Positions 46,331 through 55,725 of a DNA stretch of 64,000 nt are shown piece by piece; positions within the stretch are counted from its first letter, which is position 1, and each line of letters opens with the position of its first letter. This DNA comes from Opacimonas sp002292215 (GTDB taxonomy: Bacteria; Pseudomonadota; Gammaproteobacteria; Enterobacterales; Alteromonadaceae), in the NCBI GenBank assembly GCA_943846745.1, contig OX044360.1:496001-560000 (forward strand). Reading direction: 5' to 3'. The notes beneath the pieces were generated by a model, which did not search any database, was not told the DNA's origin, and was given only the letters and a program-made list of their open reading frames with translations. The translations under genes and the position numbers were made by a program.

Positions 46331-47029
46331 ATGTCCCATGACCCAAAAGTAGTTGTCGCCTGCGATTTTAATCAACTATCTGATTTGCATAATTTTGTCG
46401 ATAAAGTGTCTCCTGATTTATGTAAATTAAAAATTGGCAAAGAAATGTTTACTTACTTTGGCCCTGAAGCTGTAAAGCCGTTGGTTGCCAAAGGTTTTGA
46501 TGTGTTTTTAGATCTGAAATTTCATGATATCCCTAATACAGTCGCAAAAGCCTGTATTGCCGCTGCGGATCTTGGGGTGTGGATGATCAACGTGCATGCC
46601 AGTGGCGGGGCAAAAATGATGAGTCACGCGAAAGCTGGATTAGAACAATTTGGACAAGATGCGCCTAAGTTAATTGCCGTGACGGTGTTAACGTCTATGG
46701 ATGAAGCTCAGTTACATCAAGTGACGCCGAATATTAGTATCGCTGAACAAGTAAATAAACTTGCATTATTAACCCAGTCAGCGGGGTTGGATGGGGTGGT
46801 ATGTTCAGCGCAAGAAGCGGTGCAACTGCGTCAGATAGTCAATGATGAATTTTTACTAGTCACGCCAGGTATTCGTCCAGTGGGCAGTGATCAAGGCGAC
46901 CAAATGCGTGTAATGACACCACCTCAAGCAATGTCTAGCGGTGTTAGCTACATGGTGATTGGCCGACCGATTACACAGTCAGCCAATCCTTATCAAACGC
47001 TATTGGATATCAACGCATCTATAGATTAA
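46331..47029 (+). CDS. pyrF: Orotidine-5'-phosphate decarboxylase
   Basis: Last step of UMP synthesis (232 aa). The catalytic Asp-x-Lys-x-x-Asp array is FLDLKFHDIPNTV; VVACDFNQL at the N-terminus, TVLTSMDEAQL and the phosphate-binding TPGIRP and VIGRPITQSANP are diagnostic. The 3' end overlaps the convergent ald gene by 11 bases, so no terminator can lie between them. Confidence 0.97.
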   Translation: MSHDPKVVVACDFNQLSDLHNFVDKVSPDLCKLKIGKEMFTYFGPEAVKPLVAKGFDVFLDLKFHDIPNTVAKACIAAADLGVWMINVHASGGAKMMSHAKAGLEQFGQDAPKLIAVTVLTSMDEAQLHQVTPNISIAEQVNKLALLTQSAGLDGVVCSAQEAVQLRQIVNDEFLLVTPGIRPVGSDQGDQMRVMTPPQAMSSGVSYMVIGRPITQSANPYQTLLDINASID

Positions 47030-48149
47030 GGGCGGCAGTCGCTTCCATATACTCAAGGTTTAGACTTTCACCTAAAGCATCAACTACCGCTTTATAGGTT
47101 ACTAAGCCTTTGTGTACATTTAAGCCATTTAGCAAATGTGGGTCATCCAACATTGCTTGCTTAGGTCCTTTGTTTGCTAACGCTAAACCAAACGGTAATG
47201 TCGCATTGTTTAACGCCATTGTCGCGGTACGAGCCACGCCACCTGGCATGTTAGCAACACAATAATGTACTACATCATCAATGATATAGACCGGATCTTG
47301 ATGCGTTGTCGCTTTTGAAGTCGCAAAACAACCACCTTGGTCAATTGCAACATCCACTAATACAGACCCTTTCTTCATATTCGCAATGTGTTCGCGGGTA
47401 AGTAATTTTGGCGCAGCTGCACCAGGAATTAATACTGCGCCAACGACTAAATCTGCCAGTTGGGTATAGTGTGCAATTGCATCTGTAGTTGAATATACAG
47501 TGCGAACACGACCACCAAAAATATCATCTAGTTCACGTAAACGAGGTAATGAACGGTCTAAAATAGTGACTTCAGCACCTAGGCCAACCGCCATTTTTGC
47601 AGCATTTGTACCAACAACACCACCACCAATGATTACAACTTGACCTGGTGCAACACCGGGAACGCCACCCAATAATGTGCCGTTGCCGCCTTGGGCTTTT
47701 TCTAAATAATGTGCACCGGCTTGAATTGCCATGCGGCCAGCCACCTCGCTCATTGGAGCAAGTAATGGTAATGCACCAAATTTATCAGTCACAGTCTCGT
47801 AGGCAATACAGGTTGCTTTTGATTCTACTAATAACTGAGTTTGGGTTGGATCAGGTGCTAAATGTAAATAGGTATACAACAACTGGCCTTCACGTAACAT
47901 TTTACATTCATTAGGCTGGGGCTCTTTAACTTTAACAATCATTTCCGCTTCAGCAAAGATGGCTTCTGCGCTGTCAATTATTGCTGCACCGGCTAATGAG
48001 TAGTCTTCATCAGTAAAGCCAATACCAGCACCTGCTTGTGTTTCTACTAACACGGTGTGACCATGTTGCACAAACTCGTTAGCTGCGGCGGGGGTTAAGC
48101 CAACACGGTATTCATGATTTTTTATTTCTTTAGGTACACCAATAATCAT
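47019..48149 (-). CDS. ald: Alanine dehydrogenase
   Basis: NAD-dependent interconversion of L-alanine and pyruvate plus ammonia (376 aa). N-terminal MIIGVPKEIKNHEYRVGLTP carries the catalytic-domain signature, KVKEPQPNE the substrate lysine, and VVIIGGGVVGTNAAKMAVGLGAEV the NAD motif. It is divergent from an Lrp-family regulator, a frequent arrangement in which Lrp-type proteins control alanine use. Tail overlaps pyrF. Confidence 0.96.
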   Translation of the reverse strand: MIIGVPKEIKNHEYRVGLTPAAANEFVQHGHTVLVETQAGAGIGFTDEDYSLAGAAIIDSAEAIFAEAEMIVKVKEPQPNECKMLREGQLLYTYLHLAPDPTQTQLLVESKATCIAYETVTDKFGALPLLAPMSEVAGRMAIQAGAHYLEKAQGGNGTLLGGVPGVAPGQVVIIGGGVVGTNAAKMAVGLGAEVTILDRSLPRLRELDDIFGGRVRTVYSTTDAIAHYTQLADLVVGAVLIPGAAAPKLLTREHIANMKKGSVLVDVAIDQGGCFATSKATTHQDPVYIIDDVVHYCVANMPGGVARTATMALNNATLPFGLALANKGPKQAMLDDPHLLNGLNVHKGLVTYKAVVDALGESLNLEYMEATAALNL

Positions 48150-48269
48150 TTGCCAATCTCTGTAATGGATAAAAAACCGATTATATAGACTTTTGCATGG
48201 TGATAAATTTCTTATTTTTTAATTTTGCAGTATAATATTTTGAAAATTACCGATATGGCAAAATATTAA

Positions 48270-48761
48270 ATGTTGATAAAAACACCAAAACACATAGATA
48301 ACCTAGATCGTGCAATATTAAATGCGCTACAAACCGATGGGCGGATGTCGAATGTCGATTTGGCTAATCAAATTGGCTTAAGTCCTTCTCCGTGCCTTGA
48401 ACGAGTAAAGCGTCTTGAACAACAAGGCTATATCACGGGTTATAGTGCCAGTGTTGATCCGGTCAAACTGGGTGCTGCGATGTTGGTGTTTGTTGAGATC
48501 TCATTATCAAAAACTTCACCGGACATATTTGCAGATTTTTCAGCGGCGGTTCAGCAACAAGATGATATACAAGAGTGTCATTTGGTATCGGGTAACTTTG
48601 ATTTTTTATTAAAAACCCGTGTGGCGGATATGGCTAGTTACCGTAAATTGTTAGGAGATACATTATTGCGTTTGCCGGGTGTAAGAGAATCAAGGAGTTA
48701 TGTCGTAATGGAAGAGGTTAAACATTCAAATAAAATTAAAATCAATATTACTGGCCGTTAA
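48270..48761 (+). CDS. lrp: Leucine-responsive regulatory protein (Lrp/AsnC family)
   Basis: Global amino-acid-sensing transcription factor (163 aa, as in E. coli Lrp). The N-terminal winged helix is LDRAILNALQTDGRMSNVDL plus SPSPCLERVKRLEQQGYITG; the C-terminal RAM ligand domain starts near GAAMLVFVEISL. A consensus TATAAT is at 48231-48236, 34 bases before the ATG. It lies upstream of ftsK as in E. coli and divergent from ald. Confidence 0.95.
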   Translation: MLIKTPKHIDNLDRAILNALQTDGRMSNVDLANQIGLSPSPCLERVKRLEQQGYITGYSASVDPVKLGAAMLVFVEISLSKTSPDIFADFSAAVQQQDDIQECHLVSGNFDFLLKTRVADMASYRKLLGDTLLRLPGVRESRSYVVMEEVKHSNKIKINITGR

Positions 48762-48857
48762 TTTGAGCATAAGCTGTGGTAGAATATTGAATATAATAAA
48801 TATAGTCAAACTAACTGGTTTTTTCCCTCAACCAGATGTATTAATGTTAGGTAGATA

Positions 48858-51293
48858 ATGGCTCAACTTACTGGTATTCAACGTATTTTCGAAACGGGCA
48901 TGATCGTTTGCACTGTCCTTGCGTTATTCATATTTTTATCACTGATGTCATTTCATCAGGCAGATCCAGGTTGGACTCAAACGGGCTTACAACCGACTAT
49001 TCAAAATTGGATGGGACCAGCGGGTGCTAAATTAGCCGATTTATTATTTTTTTCTTTAGGTTATTTAGCTTACAGTTTACCGTTTTTATTTGCGTTAATC
49101 GGCTGGCTAGCATTTCAGCAAGTTAAACAACTTTTAGATTTAGATTTTTTAAATATTGGTTTACGTCTCATTGGTGTGATCTTTATCGCCATTGGGATCA
49201 GCGGTTTAGCCAGTATTAACTTTGATGACATGTATTACTTTTCTGCTGGCGGATTATTTGGTGATGTCATTTCTAGTGCATTACTTCCGCAGTTTAATTT
49301 TGTAGGCACGACAGTATTACTGTTAAGTTTTTTTGCCACAGGTTTTACGTTAGCATCAGGGATATCTTGGTTGTCGGTGGTTGATTTAATTGGTGCCAGC
49401 ACCTTATGGGCGGGTAAAAAAGCCATTGCGTTACCGCAAGGGGTAGGGCAGTTGTCACTGCCTAGTGCTAAGTTGTTATCAGCTCAGAAAGATACGGATA
49501 ATTCAGATGATATTTCCATTTCAACATTACGACCGACAGAGCCTGCGGCAGATGATCGTCCGTTTAACATCAAGCATGAAACGTTATATAAAGTGCCAGA
49601 AGATATTTTAGATGATGAACCAGAGGTCTTAATTAACGTAGATACGATGAGTTCAGATATATCATTAGGTGCCATTACCCCAGAAATAACAATGGATTAT
49701 GATACTCCAGCACAAGCAGAGCCTGTTATGGATGCTGCGGTGGTATCATCCCCACTAGTCAAAAGTGTGATGAAACATAAGCATGTAGAAAAACCAGAAG
49801 GCGAGCGACCGTCGTTTGCGTTACTTGATCGTGCTGACAAAGTTAAAAATCCGATTACAAAAGAAGAACTAGAAGGTATTTCACGTTTAGTTGAAGAAAA
49901 ACTCGCTGACTTTAATATTTCAGCGCAAGTGGTAGGGGTCTATCCTGGGCCTGTTATTACCCGGTTTGAGTTAGATCTCGCACCAGGCGTCAAGGTTAGC
50001 AAAATCACGACTTTATCCAAGGATTTAGCGCGTGCCATGTCCGCAATCTCTGTACGTGTGGTCGAAGTTATCCCAGGAAAATCGGTTATCGGTCTAGAAT
50101 TACCCAATAAAAACCGAGATATGGTGCGATTAAGTGAAGTGATTGAGGGCGAATCATTCCAATCCGCTTCATCGCCATTAACAATGGTGTTAGGTGCTGA
50201 TATTTCGGGTAAGCCTGTCGTGGTTGATTTAGCCAAAATGCCACATTTACTGGTCGCCGGTACGACAGGCTCTGGTAAATCTGTTGGGGTAAACGTCATG
50301 ATCTTAAGTTTGTTGTACAAGTCTTCACCTGAAGATGTACGCATGATTATGATTGATCCTAAAATGCTAGAGCTATCGGTATATGAAGGAATTCCGCATT
50401 TATTAGCAGAAGTTGTGACTGACATGAAAGAAGCGGCGAATGCGCTGCGCTGGTGTGTGGGTGAAATGGAGCGTCGCTATCGTCTTATGAGTGCATTAGG
50501 CGTGCGTAACCTCAAAGGTTATAACGCCAAAGTACTCAAAGCCATTGCTGATGGTCAATCGATTAAAGATCCACTGTGGCAACAAGGCGACAGTATGGAT
50601 GCACAAGCACCAGATTTAACTAAGCTACCAGCTATTGTAGTCGTAGTTGATGAATTTGCTGACATGATGATGATTGTGGGTAAAAAAGTTGAAGAATTAA
50701 TTGCTAGAATTGCCCAAAAAGCACGTGCTGCTGGGATCCATTTGATCTTAGCGACACAGCGCCCGTCGGTTGATGTTATTACGGGTTTGATTAAAGCCAA
50801 TATTCCAACTCGAATTGCATTTCAAGTATCAAGTAAAATAGACTCTCGTACCATCCTTGATCAACAAGGTGCTGAAGCCTTATTAGGCATGGGGGATATG
50901 TTGTATTTACCGCCAGGTACCGGTGTACCAACACGAGTGCATGGCGCGTTTGTCGACGATCACGAAGTGCATGCTGTTGTGGGCGATTGGAAAAAACGTG
51001 GTGAACCTGAATATATTGATGAAATACTAAACCCTGAAATCGGTGGCGAAGTATTACTTCCAGGCGAACAGGCAGAAAATGCAGATCAAGAAATGGACGT
51101 GTTTTATGATGAAGCCGTAGCATTTGTCACAGAAACGCGCAAAGCATCAGTCTCATCCGTGCAGCGTAAATTCCGCATTGGTTATAATCGCGCAGCACGT
51201 TTAGTCGAACAAATGGAACAAAGCGGCATCGTATCGGCGCCAGGTCACAATGGTAATCGAGAAGTATTAGCCGCGGCTGCACCACGAGATTAA
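48858..51293 (+). CDS. ftsK: DNA translocase FtsK
   Basis: Septal DNA pump resolving chromosome termini and activating Xer recombination (811 aa; E. coli's is longer because of its linker). Four N-terminal membrane helices (about 1-175) and a short Pro/Asp-rich linker (about 200-310) precede the motor. Walker A is GTTGSGKSVGVNV near residue 470 and Walker B VVVVDEFADMM near 592. The C-terminal gamma winged helix SVSSVQRKFRIGYNRAARLV reads KOPS sequences. Confidence 0.97.
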   Translation: MAQLTGIQRIFETGMIVCTVLALFIFLSLMSFHQADPGWTQTGLQPTIQNWMGPAGAKLADLLFFSLGYLAYSLPFLFALIGWLAFQQVKQLLDLDFLNIGLRLIGVIFIAIGISGLASINFDDMYYFSAGGLFGDVISSALLPQFNFVGTTVLLLSFFATGFTLASGISWLSVVDLIGASTLWAGKKAIALPQGVGQLSLPSAKLLSAQKDTDNSDDISISTLRPTEPAADDRPFNIKHETLYKVPEDILDDEPEVLINVDTMSSDISLGAITPEITMDYDTPAQAEPVMDAAVVSSPLVKSVMKHKHVEKPEGERPSFALLDRADKVKNPITKEELEGISRLVEEKLADFNISAQVVGVYPGPVITRFELDLAPGVKVSKITTLSKDLARAMSAISVRVVEVIPGKSVIGLELPNKNRDMVRLSEVIEGESFQSASSPLTMVLGADISGKPVVVDLAKMPHLLVAGTTGSGKSVGVNVMILSLLYKSSPEDVRMIMIDPKMLELSVYEGIPHLLAEVVTDMKEAANALRWCVGEMERRYRLMSALGVRNLKGYNAKVLKAIADGQSIKDPLWQQGDSMDAQAPDLTKLPAIVVVVDEFADMMMIVGKKVEELIARIAQKARAAGIHLILATQRPSVDVITGLIKANIPTRIAFQVSSKIDSRTILDQQGAEALLGMGDMLYLPPGTGVPTRVHGAFVDDHEVHAVVGDWKKRGEPEYIDEILNPEIGGEVLLPGEQAENADQEMDVFYDEAVAFVTETRKASVSSVQRKFRIGYNRAARLVEQMEQSGIVSAPGHNGNREVLAAAAPRD

Positions 51294-51306
51294 TAAGGAT
51301 TTATAT

Positions 51307-51948
51307 ATGTACCCATTAAGTCAACATAAGCATGCTACACGTCTCGGCATGGCGTTATGCCTATTGTTATTCACATCCAGTACTTTGGCTGAAGTAATCA
51401 ATGATAAACCCGCATTGCGTGGTTTATTGGCAAAAATTAATACACTGCAAGCTAGCTTTACCCAGGTGGTTAATGATAGCGAAGGTCAGCCATTACAAAG
51501 CAGTTCTGGTAACTTGATCTTACAACAACCTGACCGCGTTTATTGGCAGGTACTAGTACCAGATGAAACACTCTTAATCGCTAACGGTGAACGTGTTTTT
51601 TATGTAGATGAATTTGTTGAACAAGTATCCATTTTTTCACAAAAAGACATGATTTCTAATAATCCATTAATGTTGTTAACATCGAGTGATGATGAAGTAT
51701 GGGAGCAGTTTTCGGTGGTTCAACAGAACTTGGCTTATGTGGTTACTCCAATCAACAATGAAGGCCAAATTACGCAATTAACATTACGCTTTATTCAAGA
51801 TGAGTTAACTCAGTTTACGTTATTAGATAATCAAGGGCAGGTGAGTCAGTTCACATTAAACGGGACAGTATTAAATATGCCGTTACCCATTAATCAATTT
51901 AGTTATGCTATTCCTGAAGGGTTTAGTGTTGATGATCAAACGCAATAA
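51307..51948 (+). CDS. lolA: Outer-membrane lipoprotein carrier protein
   Basis: Periplasmic chaperone moving lipoproteins from LolCDE to LolB (213 aa). The signal peptide spans about residues 1-28 (LCLLLFTSSTLAE). Family phrases are LQASFTQVVNDSEGQ, GNLILQQPDRVYWQV and DNPL-like SNNPLMLL. Starts 13 bases after ftsK. The several lipoproteins in this window (16.6, 18.8, 21.5 and 26.5 kb) would use this route if sorted outward. Confidence 0.95.
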   Translation: MYPLSQHKHATRLGMALCLLLFTSSTLAEVINDKPALRGLLAKINTLQASFTQVVNDSEGQPLQSSSGNLILQQPDRVYWQVLVPDETLLIANGERVFYVDEFVEQVSIFSQKDMISNNPLMLLTSSDDEVWEQFSVVQQNLAYVVTPINNEGQITQLTLRFIQDELTQFTLLDNQGQVSQFTLNGTVLNMPLPINQFSYAIPEGFSVDDQTQ

Positions 51949-51968
51949 GTGCATGGACTAGGTTTGTC

Positions 51969-53318
51969 ATGACGTCATCTTCAGAACGTACATTTATTTC
52001 ATCAGCAGCGACAACCACCCCCTTGGCTGCGCGTATGCGGCCACATGATTTATCAAGTTATATTGGTCAATCACATATTTTGGGCGAGGGGCAACCTTTA
52101 ACCCAAGCATTACACAATAAACAAGTCCATTCTATGTTGTTGTGGGGCCCTCCTGGTACCGGTAAAACCACGTTGGCGCAAATCATTGCCAATGAGGTGG
52201 ATGCCAATCTTATTACACTTTCTGCCGTATCTAGTGGGGTGAAAGATATTCGTGAAGCGATGGCGATGACTCACCCTGGCATCACCACCATTGTCTTTGT
52301 TGATGAAGTGCATCGCTTTAATAAGTCACAACAAGATGCATTTTTACCCTACATAGAATCAGGTGCGATTACTTTTATCGGTGCAACCACTGAAAACCCT
52401 GCTTTTAGTTGTAATAATGCACTCTTGTCACGGTGTCGAGTTTACGTACTGCAAGCCTTGAGCGATGATGAGTTGATAGCCATTGCCAAGCAGGCATTAT
52501 TAACCGATTCATGGCTTGTGGAGCAAGAACTACAAATTGATGATGATGCCCTATTAACGTTGGCATCCTTAGCATCAGGAGATGCTCGTCGAACTTTACT
52601 TTATCTAGAACTTGGCGCACAGTTAGCTATAGATAAACACATCACTAAAGTGACCATTGCGCAAGCTGCAGGGCAAAAAGTTGCTCAGTTTGATCAACAA
52701 GGTGATCACTATTATGATTTGTTGTCGGCATTTCATAAATCAGTTCGCGGGTCTTCATCGGACGGTGCATTATATTGGTACACGCGTTATTTACATGCCA
52801 ATTCAGACCCACTACCGATTATGCGCCGATTATTAGCGATTGCATCTGAAGATATAGGTTTAGCTGATCCACGCGCACTCTCTCTGTGTTTAAATGCATG
52901 GGATACTTATCATCGAGTTGGAGCCGCAGAAGGTGAACGAGCGATAGCTCAGGCGTGTGTGTATTGTGCTTTAGCACCCAAAAGTAATGCGCTTTACTCT
53001 GCTTTTAAAGCGGCCAAACAATTGGCGGCGGATACGTGTGATATGCCGGTTCCTAATCATTTGCGCAACGCACCAACTAAACTAGCCAAATCTCAAGGTC
53101 ATGGTGATGGCTATCGCTATTCGCATAATGAAGATCATGCCGTTAGTGCCGGTCAGCAATATTTACCCGATAATTTACCCGAACCGCATTTTTATCAAGC
53201 AAATGAACGCGGTTTAGAACAAAAACTCAGGCAAAAACAAGAGTTCCTCGACCAATTAAACAAAACCGCTTATCATAGTAATATAAAAAATAACCCAACC
53301 TATCAAGGTAAACCTTAA
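51969..53318 (+). CDS. rarA: Replication-associated recombination protein A (RarA/MgsA)
   Basis: AAA+ ATPase related to clamp loaders, acting at stalled forks (449 aa). Seen: PLAARMRPHDLSSYIGQSH, Walker A LLWGPPGTGKTTLA, Walker B VFVDEVHRFNKSQQD, sensor 1 FIGATTENPAF with SRCRVY, and the C-terminal tetramerisation domain with KSVRGSSSDGALYWYTRYL. Its stop overlaps the crcB start as TAATG. Confidence 0.96.
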   Translation: MTSSSERTFISSAATTTPLAARMRPHDLSSYIGQSHILGEGQPLTQALHNKQVHSMLLWGPPGTGKTTLAQIIANEVDANLITLSAVSSGVKDIREAMAMTHPGITTIVFVDEVHRFNKSQQDAFLPYIESGAITFIGATTENPAFSCNNALLSRCRVYVLQALSDDELIAIAKQALLTDSWLVEQELQIDDDALLTLASLASGDARRTLLYLELGAQLAIDKHITKVTIAQAAGQKVAQFDQQGDHYYDLLSAFHKSVRGSSSDGALYWYTRYLHANSDPLPIMRRLLAIASEDIGLADPRALSLCLNAWDTYHRVGAAEGERAIAQACVYCALAPKSNALYSAFKAAKQLAADTCDMPVPNHLRNAPTKLAKSQGHGDGYRYSHNEDHAVSAGQQYLPDNLPEPHFYQANERGLEQKLRQKQEFLDQLNKTAYHSNIKNNPTYQGKP

Positions 53319-53686
53319 TGACATATTTGTTTGTTGCCATTGGCGGTGCACTGGGCGCGTGTTTACGTTATTTTTTGATTAATCAAACACAACTGCTGAT
53401 GGGGAAAGATTTTCCATACGGCACATTATTAGTCAATGTTGTTGGGTCATTTTGTATAGGTGCTATCTACGCGTGGTTAACTCACGTGAGCGAATTTCAT
53501 GCTGCAGTTCGTCCGTTGATTATTGTCGGTTTACTCGGTTCACTGACAACATTTTCTACCTTTTCGTTTGATACCATCTTATTATTACAAAGCTCGCAGT
53601 GGCTTAAAGCGGGCGTAAATATTATTCTCAATGTCACTTGCTGTTTGTGTGTGACATGGGTTGCTCTTCACATTTTTAAAGGATAA
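53318..53686 (+). CDS. crcB: Fluoride ion channel CrcB/Fluc
   Basis: Dual-topology fluoride exporter (122 aa, four helices). Signatures are GGALGACLRYFL, the pore Asn region GTLLVNVVGSFCIG, and GLLGSLTTFSTFSFDT. It is translationally coupled to rarA. No fluoride riboswitch is visible before it, so expression here follows the rarA transcript. Confidence 0.95.
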   Translation: MTYLFVAIGGALGACLRYFLINQTQLLMGKDFPYGTLLVNVVGSFCIGAIYAWLTHVSEFHAAVRPLIIVGLLGSLTTFSTFSFDTILLLQSSQWLKAGVNIILNVTCCLCVTWVALHIFKG

Positions 53687-53694
53687 TTAAGTAC

Positions 53695-54990
53695 ATGTTA
53701 GATCCTAAGTTTCTTCGGGGTGAGTTAGCGCAAACGGCAGAACGTTTGGCAACTCGTGGTTATACACTGGACGTAGATACGCTTGCAGCGCTTGAAGCGC
53801 AACGCAAAGTTTTACAAGCCAGCACACAAGATCTACAAAACGACCGTAACGTTCGTTCTAAGTCGATTGGAAAAGCCAAAGCATCGGGTCAAGATATCGC
53901 CCCTTTGCTAGCCGAAGTCGGAGAGCTGGGTGAAAAACTTGATGCGGCGAAAGCACAGCTAACCGAGTTATTAGCTAACATTGATGCTATTACTGCCGGT
54001 ATTCCAAATTTACCGCATGAGAGTGTGCCTGTCGGTGAAAATGAAGACGATAATGTTGAAGTGAGTCGTTTTGGTACGCCAGCGACGTTTGCGTTTGAAC
54101 CTAAAGATCATGTTGATGTATCTGCGGGATTATCGAATGGTTTAGATTTTGAAACCGCAAGTAAACTAACAGGATCACGTTTTGTGGTCATGCATTCTCA
54201 TGTTGCCTCTATGCATCGTGCGTTAGCGCAATTTATGCTTGACAAACATACGCGTGAACACGGGTATGCTGAAGTGTATGTGCCGTATTTAGTGAATAGT
54301 GAAAGTTTATTCGGAACAGGGCAATTGCCTAAGTTTGGCGAAGATTTGTTTCATACCAAACCTGCAACTGAAGAAGGCCAAGGCTTATCTTTGATCCCTA
54401 CGGCAGAAGTACCGCTAACTAATATTGTTCGTGATACGATTATTGATGAATCACAATTGCCAATCAAAATGACGGCTCATACGCCTTGTTTTCGTTCTGA
54501 AGCAGGTAGTTATGGGCGTGATACTCGTGGCTTAATTCGTCAACATCAGTTTGACAAAGTAGAGCTAGTTCAGGTTGTTAAACCAGAAGATTCGTTTGCG
54601 GCACTAGAAGCATTAACCGGTCATGCCGAGTCTATTCTACAAGCGTTAGAATTACCTTACCGTAAAATGAATTTATGCACAGGAGACATGGGTTTTGGCG
54701 CATGCAAAACCTATGATTTAGAAGTGTGGTTGCCTGCGCAAAATACCTATCGTGAGATCTCTTCATGTTCTAACATGCTGGATTTCCAAGCACGTAGAAT
54801 GCAAGCTCGTTATCGTGCGAAAGGTGCTAAAAAACCTGATTTAGTACATACTTTAAATGGTTCAGGCTTAGCTGTGGGTCGTACCTTAGTAGCGGTATTA
54901 GAAAACTATCAACAAGCTGATGGCTCAGTGGTAGTCCCTACAGTATTACGCCCATACATGAATGGTTTGGAAATCATTCCTGCGCAATAG
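53695..54990 (+). CDS. serS: Seryl-tRNA synthetase
   Basis: Class II aminoacyl-tRNA synthetase charging tRNA-Ser (431 aa). The N-terminal coiled-coil arm (about 30-105) grips the long variable arm of tRNA-Ser. Motif 2 is FRSEAGSYGRDTRGLIRQHQ and motif 3 is NGSGLAVGRTLVAVLENY. A cognate tRNA-Ser(TGA) gene lies 2.1 kb further on. Convergent with tusE. Confidence 0.97.
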   Translation: MLDPKFLRGELAQTAERLATRGYTLDVDTLAALEAQRKVLQASTQDLQNDRNVRSKSIGKAKASGQDIAPLLAEVGELGEKLDAAKAQLTELLANIDAITAGIPNLPHESVPVGENEDDNVEVSRFGTPATFAFEPKDHVDVSAGLSNGLDFETASKLTGSRFVVMHSHVASMHRALAQFMLDKHTREHGYAEVYVPYLVNSESLFGTGQLPKFGEDLFHTKPATEEGQGLSLIPTAEVPLTNIVRDTIIDESQLPIKMTAHTPCFRSEAGSYGRDTRGLIRQHQFDKVELVQVVKPEDSFAALEALTGHAESILQALELPYRKMNLCTGDMGFGACKTYDLEVWLPAQNTYREISSCSNMLDFQARRMQARYRAKGAKKPDLVHTLNGSGLAVGRTLVAVLENYQQADGSVVVPTVLRPYMNGLEIIPAQ

Positions 54991-55016
54991 GGTGATGGCA
55001 TCCAATGTAATAGTAT

Positions 55017-55349
55017 TTACAAGCACTTAGCAGGCTTAGGTAAGCCTGCTAGTTTGCTTGCCATCTTTGCCGGACCTTTTGGTAATAATCGCTGTAAATG
55101 ACGGCTATTGCCAACCTCAGGCCCAAATTCATTACTTAATGCTTTGACCAAAGCCCGGATCGCCGGACTGGTATCATATTCTTCATAAAACTGCCTAACA
55201 AAACGAATGATTTGCCAATGCGCATCATTCAGTTCAATGTCTTCTTGTTCTGCAATAATTGGCACGAGGGCTTCTTCCCATTGTAAATGATCTAATAAGT
55301 AGCCTTGCTCATCGGTTGCGATGATGTTGCCTTGTAATTGGTATGCCAT
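55017..55349 (-). CDS. tusE: Sulfur relay protein TusE/DsrC
   Basis: Persulfide acceptor passing sulfur from TusBCD to MnmA for 2-thiouridine in tRNA (110 aa). The C-terminal arm carrying the reactive penultimate Cys is PKPAKCL. The core DEQGYLLDHLQWEEALVP and HWQIIRFVRQFYEEYDTSPA are DsrC signatures. It follows tusC after 16 bases with no tusB between. Its last codons form a 10-bp dyad around 55028-55051 that might also act in serS mRNA end formation. Confidence 0.94.
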   Translation of the reverse strand: MAYQLQGNIIATDEQGYLLDHLQWEEALVPIIAEQEDIELNDAHWQIIRFVRQFYEEYDTSPAIRALVKALSNEFGPEVGNSRHLQRLLPKGPAKMASKLAGLPKPAKCL

Positions 55350-55365
55350 TAATTCAGTGTCTCAG

Positions 55366-55725
55366 TTAAAAGTGAATATGTAAGTCGTCAGCTACTATTG
55401 GTGGAAATTCATCAACCCAAGTTACCACTGTGTCGGCTATATTGTGTCCTTGGATGTGGGCTAGTGCCGTATCATCTCCGCGAAGTACCAAGATATCTTC
55501 CACATCATACAACGGTAAACTTTTGAGCATCTTTCCTGTATTTTTGTTGTGAACTGCGTTCACATAATGCTCTGGTTGTAAGGACAACGCGGTGACACCT
55601 AACCCTTTAATATGAATTGCACAGGTATGACCGACATTTCCTGCTGCCGCTGCACACTCAAACATATCTAAAAATGCACGTGTATTATACGCATGTGCTT
55701 GATAACTAATAACGATATGTGCCAT
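55366..55725 (-). CDS. tusC: Sulfur relay protein TusC/DsrF
   Basis: DsrE/F-fold subunit of the sulfur-transfer complex (119 aa). The best anchor is GKMLKSLPLYDVEDILVLRG, matching the TusC segment around LLGLYDIEQ, and a C-terminus DDLHIHF like the family's ILRF end. The assignment between TusC and another DsrE-type paralogue rests on gene order and that motif. It overlaps the end of tusD by one base. Confidence 0.8.
   Translation of the reverse strand: MAHIVISYQAHAYNTRAFLDMFECAAAAGNVGHTCAIHIKGLGVTALSLQPEHYVNAVHNKNTGKMLKSLPLYDVEDILVLRGDDTALAHIQGHNIADTVVTWVDEFPPIVADDLHIHF

Noticed and set aside
49940..50425. 161-codon minus-strand ORF inside ftsK
   Set aside because: Antisense to the Walker A motor domain; shadow of biased codon use.
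53200..53330. Fluoride riboswitch ahead of crcB
   Set aside because: crcB overlaps the end of rarA, leaving no untranslated leader, and no riboswitch core was seen.
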